A stretch of DNA of 64,000 nt from Sipunculus nudus. Lineage: Eukaryota > Annelida > Sipuncula > Golfingiida > Sipunculidae. The notes beneath the pieces are model-generated. The model was not told where the DNA came from. It saw only the letters and a list, made by a program, of their open reading frames with translations, and did no database searches. The translations under genes and the position numbers were made by a program. Position 1 is the first letter of the stretch, and the number at the start of each line of letters is the position of its first letter. Shown here piece after piece: positions 1 through 13,640 of this stretch. The stretch spans positions 53,421,250 to 53,485,249 of the forward strand of contig CM049318.1 of the NCBI GenBank assembly GCA_026874595.1, in the 5' to 3' direction.

Positions 1-2748
1 TATTTTACTCAGGCCATTCCTTGCTTTTGAGTCTTTGATACAGGCATACTTTCCTTTAGCCGCTGACGGCGACGCAACCTTCTTCTAATTCTATTGGGTC
101 GTGGGTCCAACAAAGGGTTAATTTGGGATTATATTACGAAACGATCTTTTACTCTTAGAAAGGAAACTGGTTAAAATATTCCCTATGGTTGTAAGATACC
201 AGTGTTCACATTATTTTGTATGTTGAAAGGAATGTAATAAAAAAGAACCATTCTGGAAAGTGAATTACCTATAACATCAATAACTGATTTATTTGCTCAG
301 AAAGAAATGAAGCATACACAGCCTGGTACAGACATCTTGTGTTTTGCGGCAGTCCTGTATAATGCATCGGGTCTGTGTACTTTTATGTACTCACTTTCAC
401 TTTCTGGGTACAAAATAGTACTGTGAATACAACAGTAATGTTTTAACTGGGCAAATATTCAATACACATAATGTATTGAACCTTAATCAATGGAAATATT
501 TTAAATCGCACAGTTGTGTATGGAGCGAATCCACATTTCGCCAGTCACTAGAAAAAAAGGTTACTGAAGAGTCCATTCATGTGGGCTAAGTTTAATTATT
601 TAATACACGGCCCTGGACATTGATGCACCTTATAATAAGTGAAATACTGATGGAAAGTATCTGAATAATGACTAAAATATTTTACACATGATGGACAGAT
701 AAGGTTTAAAGTTTATATAATCTGAATTTGAAGCTTTTTTCAAGTTTTTGAAGGCCAAGTCAAGTATTGTTTTTACAATAAGCCTTGTTACATTTCACGA
801 CTGCCAACAATGATAGCAAATTTTTTTGTTTTATTAAAATTTGGCAGAACTAATCTTCCATATATTCCCTATGTACATGCAATAAATTGGATCAATACTG
901 CATAATTTGTAGAATGTGTGGGCATTTACATAATTTACCTTGTCTAAAACCAGGAAAGATATTGAGGCCATGCAAGCAGTGCTTGTTATTTAACTACTAG
1001 GGCAGCTAGCTGTCTTATAATTTAATATTTTTTCAGTACTGTCGATAAATTGTGTTATTTGTTTATAACAACAACAAAAATTTTAATCCCATACATATTA
1101 CGTTTGATAAATATTTTTTTTTAATAATATGCGAAATATCAGTTTTCTATCACAAGTACTATTGACATGTTTTAAAGTTTAATAATGGCATTAAGACACC
1201 TAATCAATAACAATCCTGTTTTATGCGAAAAACCAAATGCAAGTGTTCTGCAATATATATTTTAAGTATATATATCTGTAAATTGTAATATGTTCAATCT
1301 TCTAATTGCTATATTTAAGCCAGGATAGGAAGAATTTAAGCCTTGATTAGGTTTTTTGAATTTGTTTTTTCTTGAATTTCCAATTAGGTTGATGTTCTAA
1401 ATCAGATCCTTTAAAAATAATATTGAGATATAACCTGAAATTTGCTGTATATGTTGCAGCATTTCATTCATATCTCTTAATGCTTGCTAGGCCTTGTTAT
1501 GCTCATTTGGATATATTTTTAATCTGCTTTTAGAATAATTAAGTACATTTACACATTTTTTTGTTGCTGAGATATATCTTTTCATAAAATACATCGTATT
1601 TTTCCTTATGCATTATTACACAGTGCAATAAATACTTAATTACTTTATTACGTAATACTTTATGCTCATTGAAAATGGAAAATTGTTATTTCTTTACAGC
1701 AATTTATTTCAGTTAAAAAATTAAACGTGTATCTTTATACTCAGCTAATCCCCACTTTCTTCCTTATTTTCTATAATTTACAGCGTTTCATACATACCCT
1801 TTAAAGTGGCTGTTGTACGCACATATTACTGTCACAAAGTTGAAATACTGAAACTTCTACAAATATTTGATCATGAGAGGGTCCTACATCTCTGAAGTTG
1901 TCCATAAAAGTAAACATTATTAGTTTAGCAAATATTTATATAGTATTTGATTATCACCACATAGCAGGGCCATTTCCTCTTAGCTTTATAAATGCTAATA
2001 TATATAAAAAATAAAACAATAAAAATAAGTATATTTTGCTTTTGCTTAAACTTTACAAAATTCAGCTGAGCGCCCATGGATCCCTTGTTTCTATTATAAA
2101 TAAGTCACAAAACATAAACATATAACAAACTTAACATATGAAAGCTGACAATTAAACATACAAATCATGATATAATTACAAAAACATGCATGACAAATAG
2201 AACGCAAAAACAAGAAAAACCTGATTACATAACTATTTCTCAGGTTATTATAACTGTCATATTATCAAGATTCTTCATTTTGAACTAAACCATTCTCTTG
2301 ATAAGTTTAAGGTACTGAAAAATAACAGATAACCTTAAAAAGATCTTTGTTGTAATCATTGTTCGAATCTCACTGTCGGTCCCGACCAAGGATGAGCACT
2401 TTGCAGGCTTAATTAGAAGACTGTGCCCCATAGCCGTGTATCACTCACAAACGAGTGCGTCTTAGAGGGTTCCTCGGTGGTATGACCCACAAATGGGGAA
2501 TGATTACAAATCGAAGACCCGCAGGTGTGGTAAGCAACGGGCTCGGGTGACACCAGGATACAAAACAATATGATAGGGAAAGCTGCAGGCCTTTCGCCTA
2601 GTCCCAAACCAAAATGGAACTCTGCAGATGTACATACTTAGTTTAAAAATTAGATAAGAGAGCCAAAAAAGAAAATTGAGACTGTAACTTCCACCAAAAT
2701 AATTAAAAAAAAAATTCGTTTCTTTTTCTAACATCACAATTATAAATC

Positions 2749-2750
<2 letters not shown>
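1..2750. other. AT-rich gene-free stretch
   Basis: No reading frame, RNA gene or transposon could be recognised here. The DNA is AT-rich with scattered T and A runs. The only structured hint is GTTCGAATCTC at 2361-2371, which fits the B box of tRNA-derived SINEs, but no A box was found 30-80 bases upstream, so it is at most a SINE remnant. Confidence 0.6.

Positions 2751-2751
<1 letters not shown>

Positions 2752-2812
<61 letters not shown>
2752..2812. repeat. (TA)n microsatellite
   Basis: About 60 bases of uninterrupted TA dinucleotide, self-complementary and prone to cruciform formation and length change. Confidence 0.95.
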
Positions 2813-2813
<1 letters not shown>

Positions 2814-3399
2814 TACCTAAGGAAAGCACGTTCATCCAAACATGTTCACTACTGCTGAGTAATACTTTGCTGTAGGTTTCAATGTTAATTAATGAGAGGA
2901 TTGATCTGAACGATCTTTATTTGTCCACCATAAACTAATGGCGAATGAGCATTCCCACAAAATTTGTATCAGTGATTCGTCTTTTTTTTTTTTTTTACAA
3001 AAGTGCATTTATTTGTATCGATTATTTACAGTTTGTAGAAAAAAAGGGTTTGAAGTAGGCCATCTATGTAGAATATAATACAGGAAGCAGATGATATTGT
3101 TTGATACGCCTGACCGATTACAGGCTCTTGGCCTCATTGATCTTCGTGTCGGCGTTTGATGTGATATTAACTGCGAACTGGTATCACTGCCAAGGGTTCA
3201 AAGCCTGACAATAAATGGGATTATGACAATATTCCATGATATAAAACGGTCAGATTTACCATTGTATATATAGGAAATGTTTTATGGATTTCCGATTTAT
3301 TTGACAATAAACGGGATTTTCTATTAACCGATTTGACACAAAGTGGGCTTGAATGTGGTGGAACATGCGAACATTTAAAGATATTGTTGTTACGTTAAT

Positions 3400-4860
3400 C
3401 TTAGAGAACCCCTGATAAACATGTTACACCATCTTCAGAATATGACATGCCCAAATTCTTAATTTTATTTTTTCAACATGATTTATTTTCTTAAAAGCAC
3501 TAAAACTGTCTTGTCTTTATTCACAAGACCGGAATATGCTTGATATCATGGGATAATTGTAACGTTTTTCTACACTTTATAATAATTTATAAATAGTGTC
3601 GTGTCATTTGTGTATTGTATTATTTTAATATCTGTTTCAACAACAATAATACCTTTTATGCCTTCTTCAGATCTAATGCAATCCTTAATAATTAAATTCC
3701 TAAGACTAACAAGTATGGAGATGATGGGCATCCTTGCCAGACTTATTTTGTAACAGTAAGAAAGGGAGAAAACCATCCATTATTTATGAAACAATTTATT
3801 AATGTTTTTGCTAACAGTTTTTATCATGGAAATTGTATTAAAAATACATAATTTGCAAAATATTATACATGTAATCCCATTCTAAGTAATCAATCAGTTT
3901 TTTTCAAAATCTACTGCCATTAACATGGTATTTAATTTTTTTTTCTTTTCAGCATATCTTTTAAAACAGGTCATCTTGTTAACGTAAATGTTCCTTGTAA
4001 TATCTGTTTTTCATGAATTCAGTCTGGTCTTCATGGACTAAATTTGGCAAATTGCTTTTTATTCTGATAGCTAATTTTTTTGGGTGATAATCTGTGTTTA
4101 ATAATGTTAATGGTCTTTGGTTTTTCACATATAACTGATCATTTCCTTGTTTTTGGAAGTAAACTTATTATACCTTGTCTCTGAGTCAATGAAAACTGGC
4201 CAACTTTGAAAGGAAATTGAATAGCTTTAATAAAAATAATATTTAACATCATACCAGAAAAAAATATAAAATTCAGCCATCTCTGCCTGGGGATTTATCA
4301 TGTTTCATATTTTTTAAACAGTTCATGCTTCTGAATATCTCTGGCCCAATCTGTATCAATTTTTGGTATTTTATCTCTCTTAATTGACACGAAGGTATTT
4401 AATAGACTTGTTTTACTTTGCTAGAACTATAAAGATGACTGAAAAGGTTTTCTCGTGTTTTCAATATTTTTTTTTCATATACTATTTTGCCAATAACATT
4501 TAATTTATTTATTACTTTCCGGTTATAGTTGCGACTCTCTAAATTAAGGAAGTATTAAGTCCGTTTACCCCTTCCGAAAACCATCTGATTTTGCCTCTTA
4601 ATTTGGCTCCTCGTGTTTTATCTTCCATTACTTTATCTTAATCACATCTGACAGACTCTAGTCTATTGTTGTTAGCATTTGAGATATATATATATATATA
4701 AATATCTAAGCTTTGTAATCTTTTTATTTCAGTTTCTAATTCCGCTTTTTTACATTTATTTTTAAATGTGAGGAATAGGTAATTGTTGTTCCTTTAATGA
4801 CTATCCCAGAGAAAAGATTGATAGGATTCCTCATTACCTTTAACAGTGTTTTCTAAACAT
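3400..4860 (-). pseudogene. L1-like LINE ORF2 reverse transcriptase remnant
   Basis: Reading the minus strand in shifting frames gives the ordered landmarks of an L1/Tx1-clade ORF2 reverse transcriptase. A charged linker (KKAELETEIKRLQSL, about 4750-4795) comes first. It is followed by RGKIRWFSEGVN (about 4570-4610), the KSPGRDG motif (about 4275-4300), TQRQGII (about 4165-4190), a PDQTGF-like segment (about 4010-4040), and IKGI followed by QYTNDTTLFI (about 3600-3670). The last corresponds to the catalytic YADD box, here mutated to YTND. SGLVNKDKT (about 3500-3530) matches the conserved SGLKIN.KT block. There are many stops and frameshifts and no intact ORF, so the copy is dead. No ORF1, endonuclease domain or poly-A tail was recognised. 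The family level is secure from motif order; the clade within L1-like elements is inference. Confidence 0.8.
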
Positions 4861-5763
4861 TGTGTAGCAATTTTCACATAAATATAATCCCGTTGAACTT
4901 CTATAAACCTGGTCCCCTGACATAAAGATGACTTTTTAAACCCTTCGTATCATGGAACAATATCTGCTGATTGTATGAAGCCTCATAATTCACTCCATTT
5001 CCCTTTATCCCAAGAGACCGTACAAGAAAATCCCATTTGGTGTTCATGCACTTTATGCTGCGTTCGTTACCCCTGGGATTAATGGTGATCTCAAGCTGTC
5101 AAGTAATGTAAATCACTTGCAACCTTTTGGTACCCAACAAAAGCCCCACAGACCCGATGTCTAGGTTGTCATAGTAACCAAACAGAAACTTATTTATCAT
5201 ATATGTTTCATGTCACATTTGTTCAATATTATATTGTGTATAAATGAATCGAGTTCATTGATTTTTTTTTGTAGAAAGAACTGTGAGATGCTTTGGTAAA
5301 TATAGCTACTAGCTTTATTGTAGTAACAGGCTGTGTGTATATACGCAGAGCTGTGCAGGCAACATAAAACATTTGTGTCCATATCCAACTTATGTGTAAG
5401 ATGTATCCATGAATAAAGTATATTTGTATTCTGATTTTGTTTTTAATAGGTTTCTGTAATTATTCTAATCATTTTTTTATGAAAAAAAGCTTATGAATAT
5501 GTCAGCATGAAAAAAGCATTGTAGCCAAAGTGTTTAAGTATGTGTAAACAGATTTGACAGATAGGCCATGATTTTGTCTATATCTATAAATAGCTTGGCA
5601 GACTGCCAACTTTTTTTCAGATTTGGCAACAGGTCAACAGTTCAGTCAGTGCAGCAGTGCACCTTCGCGTTAGTTTTGGTTCACTTGGGAGCAACTGTCT
5701 GCCTCAGTTTAGCTTGGTCATCCGAATGCACCTTACTGAGAATTTTTATGTATCAGCCTGCAA

Positions 5764-5950
5764 TTGTGCATGTCTATACATCTCGCATAGCTTCCTCTAC
5801 ACAAGACTGGTGGCGACACCTATTATAATTTTTGTAAATCCCTGCTTATTTCACAACGATGGTATCTGAAGTATCTGAAACGTTGCACGTCCATACATCT
5901 ACGATGGCTTTCTCTACAAAAGACTGGTGGCGCCACCTACAATCATAATT
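5764..5950. repeat. two-copy 117-bp tandem duplication
   Basis: Two roughly 68-base segments (5764-5830 and 5881-5950) align with few mismatches, including a shared ACTGGTGGCG core followed by CACCTA. The offset is 117 bases. The second copy contains the palindrome GGTGGCGCCACC. No coding meaning was found; two short ORFs across it are incidental. Confidence 0.75.
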
Positions 5951-6530
5951 GTGTCGTGTGCACCCATGCAAGTATTTCAGAAGTAACGTGTGCGAAATTG
6001 ATGCTTGTACTCGGATTCAAAATATTTAGTCCATGTACTTGCATTTTACATGTACATGTCACGCGTTACCTGAAAACTAGGCAAGTACTTTAAAATAACG
6101 GTCAGGCATTGTATCATGGAAGCATTATACTTGATTTATATACCAATGCATAGGTTTGCATTTGGCCTGTAGGGTTTGTTTTTTTATATCTTTTCTCATT
6201 AATTCCTGAATCATTTACATTTTTCATATTTCTGTATCATTCCCTAGCTTTTATATGTTAAAGTTATCCGAAATTCATTGCTTTTAATTCATAAATTAAT
6301 GAACAGCCGCTCAATGAACAAATGCTCCGTTAAGCTTTAAGATAGCTTTATATTATAGGGCCTGTTTATTTATTTAAAAAAGGGTCAGAGACTCATGTTT
6401 TTATGGCTTGGGTTTGGGTGAACCTTGCTAAACCTCACGGCCCTTCAGATGATATTCGAACTCACTATCTGTGCTCTGCTGTGTCCTGAACACCACCTGA
6501 ACACCGAGGCCGGTAAAACGCAAAGTTTAA

Positions 6531-6837
6531 GGCCAAAAAATAAAAAAAGGTATGGTTCTCAGGAATTTTTTTTTTCAGAAATCACTGCGGGCGGTATTTT
6601 ATTTTTTTTTATCTTTTTTGTGTGTTTCGATAAAAATATCATATGACCCGAAAAAAAGCATGAAAATAACAGGGTTTCTTTGCCAAACAGCTCCATGACA
6701 AAGGAAATCGTATAAAAATTGTATTATTTTATCTTCTAGAAAGATGAAATTCAAAATAAAAATGTTTGGGGGGGGGGGGGGGGGGTTAAAATTGACGCGG
6801 GCGGTGCTTAAAAAACATACCTTATATTTTTTTGGCC
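6531..6837. mobile_element. MITE family 1, copy A (3-bp duplication, GGCC ends)
   Basis: A 307-bp element begins GGCCAAAAAA and ends in TTTTTGGCC, flanked on both sides by TAA. Just inside the ends are TATGGTTCTCAGG on the left and the complementary GACGCGGGCGGTGC block on the right. The same segments recur in copies at 10.0, 11.6 and 37.6 kb, in both orientations. A 3-bp TAA duplication with GGCC termini fits PIF/Harbinger-type non-autonomous elements, which is inference because no transposase is present. An 18-base G run lies inside at 6768-6785. Confidence 0.8.
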
Positions 6838-7585
6838 TAACACAATACTTGAATATATCAATCACTTTACCCCAAGGATTACATTTAAAAGATGATAATC
6901 TGCAAGTTATAAATGTAGATCTACATTTTCATCATTTACATAAAAAAGTATACAATTTATATACAGCAGTATTTACAGCCAGCAGGATTGATTTCTTTTT
7001 AACATCATTAAGTCTGTATGGTCAAATAAACTCAGCAAATATAGTTGAAGGTTATAAAACAGATTATAAAGGTATAACATGAAATTTAAAGGTTCCTTGA
7101 TCGACAGGGGACCGGGCTTCTGGAAATTTAATAATTCATTGTTCAACGATTCTGATTATAAAAAAAATAAATAAAGAGTGTATATTTTTTTTGTGAAAGG
7201 TGCCTTAAATGTCCTCTTTATATTGTATGTTTAAAAATGTTCCCTGTAATGGAGGAGGACACCCCTTCCCCCTGCCCTCCGCCATGTACCTTTAATTAAT
7301 TTAAATAAAAACAAGCGTGTAGATTTTATTCACAGGTGAAATAAAATAAACTATATTTATCATAGACTGAAATATATTACGTAAATAATAATAATAATGA
7401 TAATAATAACAAAAATATGTATATTTATGGCCAGCATAATATTATATAATTAATATAAGAACTCTCTTTATATAAATTAACAAAAAAAGCACAGATTTAT
7501 AATTTAGTTTTCATAATACCCATTAACCGCCAACCCAGTATTAACGCCCCCTATTCTTGAATTTCTAGATCCGCCACTGAGAAAA

Positions 7586-8200
7586 ACAAAAGATCCGTAT
7601 TTCTTCTCGAGTAGCTTGCTTATATAGACCGTTCACGAATCATTTGATTGGTTCCATTGCCCAGTTTATAATTCCTGAAATAATTGAAAAATTTCCAACC
7701 AATCTTTGTAAAAAGTCAAATTTGTATATATAAATGTGTATGGTTTGAACAACTCCTTATACCACCCTAGGTCCCGCTTCTTGGCTCACCTATATATTTT
7801 CTGAGGCCGTGTTCCTGGGAGAATCAGTGAAGGTCAGTAAACCACAGCTACAGCCGTCGCCAAGGTAACAGCATATTGAAGCTATGCGTGTACAGGTAAT
7901 CACGCTGTGTATAGTGTTCGGAAACAAGGCTTACTAGTTATTTTCTTATGTGTATTAACGTGAAGAGGCGAAGAATGTATGTATAGCCGGGACACGCCCT
8001 GAATTCGAGTTTCATGATTACAACACCGCTGTCAGTAAGTACAAGCCCGTACACTTTACTCATTCGTTAGTTAAATGTCTCGTTGTAGATATGACAATCT
8101 TTAGGTGATATTTATATACATACAGGAGTGGGCCGGCTGGTAAGCTGAACTGACGAAACAGTACTGTAGTACATTATAAAATCAAGCTAACTATACACAT
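7586..8200. other. non-coding stretch with an RFX X-box-like site
   Basis: No ORF or repeat explains this stretch. At 7856-7869 the sequence GTCGCCAAGGTAAC fits the RFX-factor X-box consensus GTNRCC-N2-RGYAAC exactly. Without a recognisable neighbouring promoter or exon the site may be chance. Confidence 0.3.
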
Positions 8201-8206
8201 AGCATG

Positions 8207-8209
<3 letters not shown>

Positions 8210-8253
<44 letters not shown>
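8210..8253. repeat. (TA)n microsatellite
   Basis: About 44 bases of TA dinucleotide between unique sequences. Confidence 0.95.
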
Positions 8254-8256
<3 letters not shown>

Positions 8257-9999
8257 TGTCCCCCCTCTGAACTCACATTACACCCTACCCTGCCTTGCCT
8301 TACCATACCTGCTTACAAACCTATTTATATATTTACTTATATATTTATTCCCGTCGCCTAGGTCCTGTTGTTTAAGTGCTGTCTTTCTCGCTCTGTTCGC
8401 CTGCCAGTTGATGTGAGCTCCTCGCTCTTTTCAGCGTGAGCGGGAGGTGTTTTTTTGGCAGGGACCAATCCTGATATTTCCAACATAAAGAATTTAAATT
8501 GACCCTTTTAAAAAGCATTTTTGCCATTGACATCTCATGTTTGCATGTCCCGCCACGCCAGGGGTCGTTTCTACTCAAAACGATCTGTATCAATGAACTG
8601 ATATATCGATACATATCGATCCGACGCATCAATACGGTTACCGATACACTTCGCATATTGTATCGTCGCATCGATGAAACTCAGTGACTGCTGCTGTGAA
8701 ATGTAGACACAATCCCCACCTAAACTGCAATATGAAGTATTCATATAGTCACCATTTCTATGGGTGTACAAATTAGGATGAAGTGATAAAATATGAAATC
8801 CCAAAAAAATGGTCAGTTATTGACATATTTAATTTTCGCAGCTAAAGAGAGTTCCAAAATCAATATATTCCGCAACACCGGGGTTTATTTTTACATAAAG
8901 GGGGTAAAGATAAAGTGCAGGTCTCCATGGTGATGGAAATTTACGTTGAGGCGTAACCATTTTATTCTACACGGAGTCATAACTTTTAAAACTGCGTCTA
9001 GCACCAAAAACTGTAAACGAAAACAAGGTCTGAACGATAGTCATTCTTTCCAAATGTATTAAAAAGTTTATAGTTGAAAATTGAAAGTACAAGCGGGGGG
9101 GGGGGGGGGGTAAGTCCACAAGAAATAACGTGAAAAAACATCATAGTACGTTTTACTCCACTATATTAATTCACTTGGGGAAAACGTACGACGTTTGACG
9201 TACGACCAATGATACAGATTTTTTTGCATCAAATCACTTCTGAAATATGGAAGAGCGGTTGAGAACATTGGCTTCGTAACCTAACTAACACTAGCATGTA
9301 GTCCAATGGTTTACCATATCGTTCCATAATAAATGAATGGTTTCGAATGGAGGATTCGCGGACTCTTTGGGCCTTATCAAAGGCACCTTATTGCGACATA
9401 GAATTAGCTAGTTTTATAACCCCGTCAGAGAAAATCGACACGGGCCTGGGGTCGAGTTACAAATGCATTCAATATAACCTCAGTGAACCTAGACAGCTGA
9501 TATGTTGAGACGATAGTTTTAAATATTATTTGTTAAGTAGCAGCTCCATGTGAAAATAATACTATACCTGTTAAAACCTATCCATGTTACTTGCGCTCCA
9601 GTCCGAACCTTACTTCTTTTGTCCAGTATAAACTCAGAGCGTCCTTGGTCGCTTCTGGATAACAGCAAAATAAAGAAAAATTACACGTCCGGTTGAAACC
9701 AATAAAGAACCCGTGTATGATTACGCATAACGTAATTAACACGTAACCTTATTAACGGATTGTCATAATTTATGTTTGAATTTAAAAACGTTAACACGTA
9801 GATAGTGACTATAACAAATAAACTGCTCAAATCGGGAATCTAAAATTTTTCAACATTCACTTTCTCCTATCAAAATAAATTAATTTCATTGAATAACGAA
9901 TATTCTCATATTAAAATCTTGTAATGTCTTATACATTTTCAACAACTTTGAAGGATCCTGTAACGTAACCTCCCCCCCCCCCTAAATAAAATAAATAAA

Positions 10000-10331
10000 T
10001 ACATAAAAGGTATGGTTTTCAGGCACCGCCCGCGTCAATTTTAATCCCCCACATCAAAAATTTTTATTTGAATTTTTAATAGAAATTAACCAATTTTGAG
10101 CTCCAGCCGCTCGGACATTTCTTTCAAGAAAATAAGATAATACAATTTTGATAAAATTTCCTTTGTTACGTAATGCTTTTACTTATTTAGCCAAAATAAA
10201 TCTGTTATTATGATGCTTTTCCCTGATCATATGACATTTTTATCGAAACAAACCAAAAATGGTAAAATAAAAAATCGCCCGCCCGCATTGATTGATCAAA
10301 AAGTTCCTTAGAACCAAACTTTTTTTTGCCC
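10000..10331. mobile_element. MITE family 1, copy B
   Basis: The left end carries AAAAGGTATGGTTTTCAGGC followed by ACCGCCCGCGTCAATTTTAA, and the right end carries GTTCCTTAGAACCAAACTTT running into TTTGCCC. It aligns with copies C and D in the same orientation and with copy A inverted. The outermost left bases have decayed into an A/T-rich run, so the left boundary is approximate. The interior includes TTTTGAGCTCCAGC and a TTTTTATCGAAACA segment shared by all copies. Confidence 0.75.
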
Positions 10332-10632
10332 TAGGCAAAGAATCATAAAGTTTTTGCTTCAAAAGCAATGGATGACTTCACATATGGTTAGGCAGGTTAT
10401 TTTGTCAGACAAATACCTATGTCCATGAAGCCGATAAGCTTATATTATAAGGAAACCGATAAGATTATCTAAGTTGACAGAAATTGGACTCGCCATTTTT
10501 GATCAAATATCTTATATTTAAAACGTCCTGGTTTGCCTAGCGATCAAGAGATACATGTAACAATTTATTTAAGAAAATGTATAATTCTTTGCGTTTAGCT
10601 GTATTGAAAGCCTGTGAATATTGTGCACAGGC

Positions 10633-10760
10633 TATAATAATAATAATAATAATAATGATAATAATTATAAAAATAATAATAATGATAAAAATAATAATAA
10701 TAATAATAAAAATAATAATAACAATAATAATAATAATAATAAAAATAATAATAATAACAG
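10633..10760. repeat. (TAA)n microsatellite
   Basis: About 128 bases of imperfect AATAAT/AAAATAATA trinucleotide repeat. It produces long isoleucine or tyrosine tracts when translated, so the ORFs reading through it are artefacts. Confidence 0.95.
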
Positions 10761-11595
10761 TTATTTTTGTAAAGCGTAAATTCCACTGTGTAGTGCTCTC
10801 AAACGTTATTACAAGCAAGCAATAACATAAAAATGACTATATAAAACAATATTCGTAAAATAAAGATGCATACTAAAATTTAGATATTACTTAGACTGGA
10901 TAAGAAATACACACGACCCAGTAATACACATGTACTGTGATATGACATTAAACCAATAAAACACATGAAACCATTAAATGTAAGTCATTCCCTGATACTG
11001 CATTTTTTATTATTTTTTTTTTTATTTTGGATTACTCGCATAATGGTCATCTGGTTTCTTTGATATTTTAAAAGCTTAAAGATAATATCAAAATATTACA
11101 TCATGAGACCTGGACGTTCAGCCATTTTTACCTGTCGAAAATAAAGATATTTACCTTTATGTATGTTTACTTAAAATGTAGTTATACCAGTTTGGATTTA
11201 CCGTTGGTTTACCGTATCTAGACTAGGCCAGATCAAAATCAATCATGTCAGGTTACATCTATACATATAAAATATTAATTATAAAGTAACTGAAAAAAAT
11301 GTTTTATTTTAACAACATATGCTATTTTGTGCTTTAAAACATAAGTGACATTAACAGTATTACATTCAAATCGTTGATTTATATTTTCAGGTATCATCAT
11401 AAAGCTTAATAAAGCAAAGACATTTTCACAAATCAATTTAAATTGTCAAGTCAATCGCATAAATAAGACTAAATGCATAAGTTAAGAATTGAAAAAAATT
11501 CTACCCACCACGTGAAATTCATTGATATGTTCCCACTGATGCACCCAGAAACAGAACATCAGTTACCATTGAAAACAGCCAAAGAGCACATACTA

Positions 11596-11913
11596 GGCCA
11601 AAACAAATAAAAGGTTTGATTCTCAGGTACCGCCCGCGTCAATTTAATCCCCACATCAACTATTTTCATTTTGATTTTCATCTTTCAAGAAGATAAAATA
11701 ATAATACTATTTTAATACGATATCCTTTTGTATGTAGTGTTTTTACCTGTTTAGAAAAAAACTGTTATTTTAATGATTTTGCCTGATCGCATGGCATTTT
11801 TATCGAAACATACAAAAAAGGGTAAAAAAAATAAGTATCGCCCGCCCGCAGTGATTTCTTTAAAAAAAGTGCCTGAGAACCATACCTTTTTTATTTTATT
11901 TTTTTTTTTGGCC
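11596..11913. mobile_element. MITE family 1, copy C
   Basis: A 318-bp element starts GGCCAAAACAAATAAAAGG and ends TTTTTTTTTGGCC. TTTGATTCTCAGGTACCGCC lies inside the left end and GTGCCTGAGAACCATACC inside the right end, giving matching terminal inverted repeats. Flanking triplets are CTA and CGA, an imperfect duplication. The interior aligns with copies B and D. Confidence 0.8.
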
Positions 11914-11914
11914 C

Positions 11915-13220
11915 GAAAGGTGACAAATGTCCGTTTGCAAAAGAGATGACGAGAAACAAATATTTGATCTACCGAGAATGTTCTGAGGAAAATTAGAGAT
12001 GGAGACAGTGTGGTTCGGCTTGAATGGCACAGCCATCATGAGAAGTTGCTTTAAATGAACCACAAATCGTTAAAAAAACTTTTACATTTACATGTAAAAG
12101 TATGTGCACAAATCAGAATTTCAAATTTTCCTCAAAAAAGGTTCATTCACTTTATCAAATATCTTCCTATCAGTGTAACATAGAGTATTAAATTAAGTTA
12201 AGGTTTATTTTACATATCCTTATTCGACACTTAACTCTGCCAGCCCGTATTGAGTTAATATTATCATCTACCCGTACAGCAAATGTTCCTCTTACAATGA
12301 AAAGAGGACTACAAATCAGATATTGCCTTGGAGTAAATTAAAACTTATTTTGACAGCAGATTGCATTTCCCAGAAGACACTTTTTTTAGTACTTTATTCC
12401 TTAGTAAGTGAACTGTGATCACTGGACAAGCAGTGTTTCTTCGTACATAAGAGAAAATCTTTCCTTTTATGGTGTTGGTTACGATGGATGTACCGTTCAA
12501 GTAAGCCACACGTGCATGATCAAATATTTATCAGCCTTTTAGTTGCGGTGCTTTTCATGGGAGCTAGCTTTTAAAAAATAATAATAAAATTTATAGTAAA
12601 GTTATATTGCGGAACAAAATATTGACCAAAAGTTACATAAATGCAATGGTTAAGACTCAATTCCTTCCACTAACAAAGCCACCAAAGTTAGTTAGGAGAA
12701 CTGTCGGTTTTGTTAAATGGCCTGTACATAAGCTTATGGTTTAGTAGCATACGTAAGTACTAAAGCCACGATTTTGATTTCATCAAGTCCAGCTTGAAAT
12801 ATTGGTTATTAATATTATTTTACCTTGGTTTGACCTAGTAGACCTAGTCTGTTGTTACTCTGCTGGTCACGCACTTTTGAGTTGTAATTTGTTCAATATA
12901 CACAGATATGTATGTATATACAATTCCTATTTAAAGCGCGATATACATAATTTCACATCTCTTCACGGCATTATTTGAGAAGCAACGATGTCTTGCTGAA
13001 GAAAATAAGAGTTAGTTAGAAAGGGTATTTCATGAACAGTAGCCGGGAATACAAGACTCAATAGGCGTTTGTATTGGACTGGTCAGCCTAACTTGAGTCA
13101 GGACAAACAAGCTTCATGGGGGAAAGTACTGTAATTTACTGCATCCTGTTGCATTGATATCGTGGTAAATAGCCGATAATCCCAACATGACTGTACAATT
13201 GATGAATTCACCCAAAAGAA
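11915..13220. other. gene-free stretch
   Basis: No coding, RNA or repeat signal that I can support. Ordinary AT-rich sequence between a MITE and a dispersed repeat copy. Confidence 0.5.
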
Positions 13221-13224
13221 TACA

Positions 13225-13640
13225 TGTCACGTGACTCACAAACCAAACTGAAAAAAAGTGTCAATAACAAAGCGTCATTTCCTGTAACGTGTAAAACTTG
13301 GCAGACATTAGTAAGCCGTGCGAACCATGCTTGTATTTTTGTGCTGAAAAATCAACCCACATGCAGAGGGATTTACCAATATGCTGAGTTAAACGGAATT
13401 TCCTCGCACATGGTCAGTGTTGTTAGAAAGAATACTAAAACAGCTAGCAATTGGTCTGGTTTATATCAAGTGACAGTCTACTTGTAGGCCATGAGGTGTT
13501 GTAAAAATTTAAGAAAACATTTGCACCCAAATCGAGTGTTACAGTACGGTCCGCGTTGGACGATGTACAGGCACTCTGACGCTAGTACACTGGCCGTCGA
13601 GTCTCTTATATCAGCGGGTCGAATGGGGCTAATAAAGCAG
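13225..13640 (+). repeat. dispersed repeat family 2, copy 1
   Basis: The segment is diverged but colinear with 44060-44440. Shared blocks include AACGGAAT followed by CACATGG, AAGTGACA followed by TACTTGTAGGC, CATGAGGTGTTGTAAAAATT, ACATTTGCA and CAGGCACTCT. Both copies run in the same orientation. An 87-codon and a 65-codon ORF overlap this copy, but they are not conserved as protein between the two copies, so I do not call genes. The nature of the element is unknown. Confidence 0.55.

Noticed and set aside
6744-7082. 112-codon plus-strand ORF
   Set aside because: Its first third lies in MITE copy A and includes the poly-G run; the remainder shows no recognisable protein.
7545-7583. Possible hAT-like terminus (CAGTGGCGGATCTAG on minus)
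   Set aside because: Single end of about 20 bases with no partner terminus found.
8580-8690. Cluster of TATCGATA/CGATAC motifs
   Set aside because: Suggests a degraded element, but no ends, duplication or second copy could be identified.
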